Source: Peptococcaceae bacterium
GTDB lineage: Bacteria > Bacillota > Peptococcia > Peptococcales > Peptococcaceae
Reading direction: 5' to 3'
Assembly (NCBI GenBank): GCA_017383785.1
Contig: JAFNVD010000097.1
Span: forward strand, 1-9,465
DNA length: 9,465 nucleotides
Shown here piece after piece: positions 6,630 to 9,465 of this stretch (positions within the stretch are counted from its first letter, which is position 1; every line of letters begins with the position of its first letter). The notes under the pieces were generated by a model. That model saw nothing but the letters and a program-made list of their open reading frames with translations. It was not told where the DNA came from and ran no database searches. The position numbers and the translations under genes were made by a program.

Positions 6630-6647
6630 ACATAATCATTGTTATGT
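6630..6647. repeat. Short inverted repeat in the convergent gap
   Basis: ACATAA-tcattg-TTATGT has 6-bp arms. It lies between the frr and ohrR terminators, away from any promoter I can see. The function is unclear and the match may be chance in AT-rich sequence. Confidence 0.25.
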
Positions 6648-6659
6648 AAACCAATATAT

Positions 6660-6699
6660 TATAAATAAAACAGGCACACGGTGTTTACATATGCCTGTT
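6660..6699 (-). terminator. Intrinsic terminator of ohrR
   Basis: Read on the minus strand, AACAGGCA (6699-6692) pairs with TGCCTGTT (6676-6669), 8 bp with a 15-base loop, followed by TTATTTAT. It lies 13 bases beyond the ohrR stop. On the plus strand no T-run follows, so it acts on ohrR only. Confidence 0.75.
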
Positions 6700-6711
6700 C
6701 TGTTAAAAAAC

Positions 6712-7146
6712 TTATTTTGCTGCATCCATAATTTTATACAACAGTTTATATAATGTTTCTGTTTCTGCTTCATCCAGTACATTACACTGTGCAATCTGAT
6801 TAGGAATTTCAATTGCTTCATCTCGCAAGTTCAGACCTTTATCTGTAATGGTTACTGTCAGGTTACGTTCATCAAATTCGGAACGTTTACGGCTTACCAG
6901 CCCTTTCCCTTCCATTTTCTTCAACAGTGGTGTCAAAGTGCCTGAATCCAAATGCAGGATTCTCCCCATTTCTTTTGTAGTAATCTGTTTGCGTTCCCAC
7001 AGTACCAACATAACAATATACTGGGTATAGGTCAGATCCAGATTGTCCAAAGATGTTTTGTACTGTTTGATTACATCACGAGATGCTGCATACAGCGGAA
7101 AACATAACTGATTTTCCAACTTCAATGCTTCATATTTTTTGTCCAT
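6712..7146 (-). CDS. ohrR: OhrR-type MarR-family organic-peroxide sensor and repressor
   Basis: 144 residues with the MarR winged helix-turn-helix at about 30-105. The N-terminus MDKKYEALKLENQLCFPLY closely matches Bacillus OhrR. Cys15 in LENQLCF is the sensing cysteine, and the two tyrosines that bond it in that protein are present (Y29 and Y40). The recognition region is LHLDSGTLTPLLKKMEGKGL (64-83), with the wing at SRKRSEFDERN (85-95). In the family, peroxide oxidises Cys15 and releases DNA, inducing the peroxidase Ohr. A second cysteine, C121, sits in the C-terminal helical region, similar to two-Cys OhrR proteins. Start: GGAGG at 7160-7156 precedes the ATG at 7146; upstream in-frame ATGs lie in or ahead of that site. 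No ohr gene is visible nearby, so the target is unknown. Confidence 0.88.
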   Translation of the reverse strand: MDKKYEALKLENQLCFPLYAASRDVIKQYKTSLDNLDLTYTQYIVMLVLWERKQITTKEMGRILHLDSGTLTPLLKKMEGKGLVSRKRSEFDERNLTVTITDKGLNLRDEAIEIPNQIAQCNVLDEAETETLYKLLYKIMDAAK

Positions 7147-7155
7147 AATTCTCAT

Positions 7156-7160
7156 CCTCC
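7156..7160 (-). promoter_or_regulatory. Ribosome binding site that sets the ohrR start
   Basis: On the minus strand GGAGG is 9 bases before the ATG at 7146. A more upstream ATG (7155) falls immediately against this site and would leave it useless. Confidence 0.65.
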
Positions 7161-7185
7161 AATGGAATTTAATGTGTTCCGTATT

Positions 7186-7214
7186 ATTATATCGCATCAT
7201 TATAAATAAAACAA
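7186..7214 (-). promoter_or_regulatory. Promoter of ohrR
   Basis: On the minus strand TTGTTT (7214-7209) and a perfect TATAAT (7191-7186) are exactly 17 bases apart, 39 bases upstream of the ohrR ATG. This is the best sigma-A match in the window. No copy of the B. subtilis OhrR operator (TACAATT-AATTGTA) is visible; the nearest symmetric sequence is GGAA-N9-TTCC at 7164-7180, which is weak. Confidence 0.7.
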
Positions 7215-7227
7215 TCAGATTTTTTTA

Positions 7228-7263
7228 AATTTGATGCATAATAATAAAATTCGGAATCAAATT
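7228..7263. repeat. Inverted repeat upstream of the ohrR promoter
   Basis: AATTTGAT (7228-7235) and ATCAAATT (7256-7263) are perfect 8-bp arms with a 20-base centre. They begin 14 bases upstream of the ohrR -35. A regulatory role is possible but the arms are AT-rich and the match may be chance. Confidence 0.3.
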
Positions 7264-7309
7264 ACAGAAATATAACGCATTTTAGATAAAAAATATACTA
7301 CAAATATGA

Positions 7310-7352
7310 CAAAAACGCTCAGAAGCGAAATTTTGCGTTCTAAGCGTTTTTG
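7310..7352 (-). terminator. Hairpin terminator downstream of the methyltransferase gene
   Basis: On the minus strand CAAAAACGCTTAGAA (7352-7338) pairs with TTCTGAGCGTTTTTG (7324-7310). The one plus-strand mismatch (7320 against 7342) becomes a G-U pair in minus-strand RNA, so the stem is continuous over 15 bp in that direction. The T5 run falls within the 3' arm. It lies 102 bases after the methyltransferase stop, which fits the direction of that gene. Confidence 0.6.
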
Positions 7353-7401
7353 GTATCTTTTATGAACACTTATATTAAAATTGATTTTAAAACGCTTAGA
7401 A
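7311..7401. repeat. Three alternating copies of AAAACGCTYAGAA
   Basis: The motif occurs at 7312-7324 (plus strand, Y=C), 7350-7338 (minus strand, Y=T) and 7389-7401 (plus strand, Y=T). Copies two and three are perfect 13-bp inverted partners; copies one and two form the terminator-like hairpin. The middle copy can pair with only one neighbour at a time. The rest of the 308-base gap (7147-7454) has the ohrR promoter and no supported gene. Confidence 0.6.
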
Positions 7402-7454
7402 ACAATTCTCGCAATCCAATTTTCAGTAATTTCAGTGTATTTATGCATTGCATT

Positions 7455-8642
7455 CTATTTTGGCTGAATTAACTGATATAATGTTGGCGTAAAATGAAAT
7501 TCGTCCATCAAATTATGAATTTCTTGTAGTTTTTTCTGTTTTAACTGTTTTGGAGTATTGGTTCGCAGTGTTGCACGAATCAAAATATTTTTCGGCGTAT
7601 GAGCAAAATCTATAAACTCCAAAAGCTGTGTTTTATACCCGCAATATTCTAACAGATTACCGCGAATTGCATCGGTAGCCAATGCTGCAAAACGTTCTTG
7701 AATAATGCCATAATTTGATAAAATCGAAAGTGACTCCGGTTTCATTTGATGATTCAATTCATGTTGGCAGCATGGAACAGAGAAAATCATTTTCGCATTC
7801 CACTGAATCGCATTGTACAACGCATAATCAGTTGCTGTGTCACATGCATGCAATGTAATCACCATATCAACATCAAACGGAGCTTTGTAGCCATTGATAT
7901 CGCCTAATTCAAATTTCAGACCGGAATAGCCGTATTTTTGTGCAGCAATGTTACAGTTATTAATAACATCTTCTTTTAAATCTAAACCGATAATCTGTGC
8001 ATTAATCTTACGAATTTCTGTTAAATAATAATATAAAATAAATGTTAAATAAGATTTTCCACAGCCGAAATCAATAATATTCAAGTGTGTCGCATTAGTA
8101 TCACGAACAGCATCATCTATCAGTTCAATAAAGCGATTGATTTGACGATATTTATCGTACATAGAACGTACAACTTTACCTTCCTGAGTAAAAATCCCCA
8201 TATCAACCAACGGCGGGATAATTGTACCTTCTTCAAGAATATAATTTTTCTTGCGATTATGCGTGTTTACGTTACAAGCGCCCGTTGTACAGGCTGTGTC
8301 ATTGCTTTGCTGTGTTTTCTGCTGAATTTTACGCAATGCGCATTTTCCTTTTTTAGAAATTAACAATGCAAATTCTGTATCAGCAGTCCATGCATTTACC
8401 TGCAGATAATGGCCATCTATTAGTTCCATACATTTCTGCAATAGGTCAGATTCATTGATATTTTCATGAAAAACCTGTTTATCTGTATATTTTTCAAATT
8501 GAAAATATGTATTTTTTTTGTGAATTGCAATTTTTTTATATGGTTCTGATTTTGACTTTGGATGGCTAATGATGCATTTATCAATAGAATTGCTCAATAT
8601 TTGTGTAAGATAAGTGTATAATTCACTGTTTTGTTCATGCAT
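7455..8642 (-). CDS. SAM-dependent methyltransferase of the PCCQHE-motif type (Methyltransf_32-like)
   Basis: 395 residues. Residues about 1-105 form an N-terminal domain of unknown role. A short variable linker (about 106-128) contains Cys, Thr and Asn. The catalytic Rossmann fold covers about 150-360: motif I DFGCGKSYLTF (191-201) binds SAM, the acidic strand end is GLDLKEDV (219-226), then LGDINGY (246-252) and LHACDTATD (264-272). The motif SVPCCQHEL (288-296) occupies the place of motif IV. This set is found in Methyltransf_32 proteins, related to the TRM13 and METTL25 groups, some of which modify RNA; the substrate here is unknown. Start: AAGGAG at 8658-8653 is 10 bases before the ATG at 8642; earlier in-frame starts (ATG 8663, TTG 8684) have no binding site. 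Confidence 0.82.
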   Translation of the reverse strand: MHEQNSELYTYLTQILSNSIDKCIISHPKSKSEPYKKIAIHKKNTYFQFEKYTDKQVFHENINESDLLQKCMELIDGHYLQVNAWTADTEFALLISKKGKCALRKIQQKTQQSNDTACTTGACNVNTHNRKKNYILEEGTIIPPLVDMGIFTQEGKVVRSMYDKYRQINRFIELIDDAVRDTNATHLNIIDFGCGKSYLTFILYYYLTEIRKINAQIIGLDLKEDVINNCNIAAQKYGYSGLKFELGDINGYKAPFDVDMVITLHACDTATDYALYNAIQWNAKMIFSVPCCQHELNHQMKPESLSILSNYGIIQERFAALATDAIRGNLLEYCGYKTQLLEFIDFAHTPKNILIRATLRTNTPKQLKQKKLQEIHNLMDEFHFTPTLYQLIQPK

Positions 8643-8652
8643 AAAGGCATAA

Positions 8653-8658
8653 CTCCTT
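8653..8658 (-). promoter_or_regulatory. Ribosome binding site that sets the methyltransferase start
   Basis: AAGGAG on the minus strand is 10 bases before the ATG at 8642. It lies inside the longer reading frame that would begin at 8663 or 8684, so it argues for the shorter protein. Confidence 0.65.
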
Positions 8659-8730
8659 TTCATTGTATCATTCAGTAGTGTCAATCATGTTAAGTTTTAT
8701 TCAATATAACACGGAAAGAGAAAAAAGTCC

Positions 8731-8777
8731 ATATAAAAACCGACCGTAATATTACAACAGCATAGCTCGGTCGGTTT
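8731..8777 (-). terminator. Intrinsic terminator of the Cys/His-rich gene
   Basis: On the minus strand AAACCGACCG (8777-8768) pairs perfectly over 10 bp with CGGTCGGTTT (8746-8737), followed by TTTATAT. It lies 32 bases after the stop of the Cys/His-rich gene. The 21-base loop contains most of a perfect GTAATATTAC palindrome (8746-8755) and AGC-ATA-GCT (8759-8767), so the tip can refold. The plus-strand T-run is weak, so it mainly serves the minus strand. Confidence 0.85.
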
Positions 8778-8809
8778 ACATAATCATCTCATTTAATATT
8801 TACGATAGA

Positions 8810-9439
8810 TTATTTATTTTTGGTCATAATCGCATTATAATACTCGATCAAATAACTAAACAATTGTTGATTGGTACTGTACATTTCGCTAATCATCATT
8901 TCCATACGGTTTAACTGGTCTGTCATTTTCTGCAATTGATAAGCACAATCATCATAATAAGTAGCTGTACCATTACATCCGCAATTAGATGTCTGATGTT
9001 GCGGGTGTACTACCGGCTGAGGTGTATTGTTGCATCCGCACTGATTTGTGCAATCATATACCGGACAGTTATGACTTAGCGGCACCACATCTGCTCCGCT
9101 GCACGGATTGTAGAAATGATTGTGTCCGCCATGCCACGTACTACCATTGCTACAACTATCCCATGAAGTGCTGTAAACACCGCGCATTTGTTCTAATAAT
9201 TGTGCTGCATAATTTAGATAGCTATCCGGAATCACTTGTTCAGCAGAACGCATTGCATCTGCTTCCTCAATTTCGTGTTCGGATTTTGATTGTTCGACAT
9301 ATACTTTGTTTAAATATGCTTCATCCGGCTGTACTTCGTGAAACAGTATATCGCTTTTATTTAGACGAGAACGATGCCCTGCCTGCAGTTGTTCAGCCAA
9401 CGTTTCTGCTGCCATCGATATTTTTTGGTCTTCGCTCAT
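8810..9439 (-). CDS. Unrecognised Cys/His-rich protein with helical ends
   Basis: 209 residues; I do not recognise a family. No signal peptide or membrane segment is visible. Residues 1-88 are charged and mostly helical (for example AAETLAEQLQ, then SYLNYAAQLLEQMRG). Residues 95-165 hold all nine cysteines (96, 113, 125, 130, 134, 136, 153, 155, 165) and six histidines, with two CGCN repeats (134-137 and 153-156), WHGGHNHFY (102-110) and Pro/Asn/Gln-rich linkers. Residues 166-205 look like an amphipathic coiled-coil helix (LQKMTDQLNRMEMMISEMY). The shape suggests metal binding or disulfide cross-linking, as in some spore-coat or surface-layer proteins; this is inference. GGGGAG at 9452-9447 is 7 bases before the ATG. 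Its promoter lies outside the window and a strong terminator follows, so it is not joined to the methyltransferase gene. Confidence 0.75.
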   Translation of the reverse strand: MSEDQKISMAAETLAEQLQAGHRSRLNKSDILFHEVQPDEAYLNKVYVEQSKSEHEIEEADAMRSAEQVIPDSYLNYAAQLLEQMRGVYSTSWDSCSNGSTWHGGHNHFYNPCSGADVVPLSHNCPVYDCTNQCGCNNTPQPVVHPQHQTSNCGCNGTATYYDDCAYQLQKMTDQLNRMEMMISEMYSTNQQLFSYLIEYYNAIMTKNK

Positions 9440-9465
9440 AACAAATCTCCCCTTCCTTGTTTTAC

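Noticed and set aside
7257..7448. Minus-strand 63-residue frame with a basic middle and hydrophobic segment (LLSVFVIFVVYFL), starting 6 bases after the methyltransferase stop
   Set aside because: It has no Shine-Dalgarno sequence and runs through the inverted repeats and terminator hairpin, which shape its codons. A small membrane protein is not excluded but is not supported.
8664..8730. TTGACA-like sequence near 8680 as a promoter for the methyltransferase gene
   Set aside because: The only -10-like sequence (TACAAT) is 11 bases away, too close; no convincing promoter was found in this gap.
8989..9441. Plus-strand 150-residue frame opposite the Cys/His-rich gene
   Set aside because: The minus-strand frame has a good ribosome binding site and a matching terminator; the plus-strand frame has neither and mirrors it.

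Overview
This window is a conserved housekeeping stretch of a low-GC, Gram-positive-type chromosome, followed by three minus-strand accessory genes. The order trmFO-xerC-hslV-hslU-rpsB-tsf-pyrH-frr is the classic Firmicutes arrangement. The proteins look Firmicutes-like and the Shine-Dalgarno sites are strong (AGGAGG type). There is no codY between hslU and rpsB. The HslV begins MTT, unlike the Ser-type B. subtilis CodW. Together these fit a clostridial or Negativicutes-like anaerobe, but I cannot name a genus from the sequence alone.

Layout, plus strand. Positions 1-221 are the 3' end of trmFO (tRNA m5U54 methyltransferase), closed by a strong terminator. At 310-3213 lie xerC, hslV and hslU, a tightly spaced operon encoding a chromosome-dimer recombinase and a two-part ATP-dependent protease. 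A 196-bp regulatory gap follows. It carries phased A-tracts, a candidate promoter with a perfect palindrome on its -10, and a well-paired RNA leader. Then come rpsB (S2) and tsf (EF-Ts), with an 11-bp hairpin between them and a terminator after tsf. pyrH (UMP kinase) and frr (ribosome recycling factor) form a short unit with its own candidate promoter, and a terminator ends the block.

Layout, minus strand. Three genes point the other way, convergent with frr: an OhrR-type MarR peroxide sensor (6712-7146), a PCCQHE-motif SAM methyltransferase (7455-8642), and an unrecognised Cys/His-rich protein with a helical tail (8810-9439). Each has its own downstream hairpin and looks separately transcribed. 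The 308-bp gap between ohrR and the methyltransferase gene has the ohrR promoter and a set of three alternating inverted repeats that could fold into two mutually exclusive hairpins.

How it works together. The plus-strand block is translation and growth machinery: tRNA modification, S2, EF-Ts, ribosome recycling and pyrimidine nucleotide supply, with XerC and HslUV alongside. The most interesting non-coding signal is the rpsB leader. The most interesting unexplained protein is the Cys/His-rich one. I saw no mobile element, CRISPR array, tRNA or rRNA.
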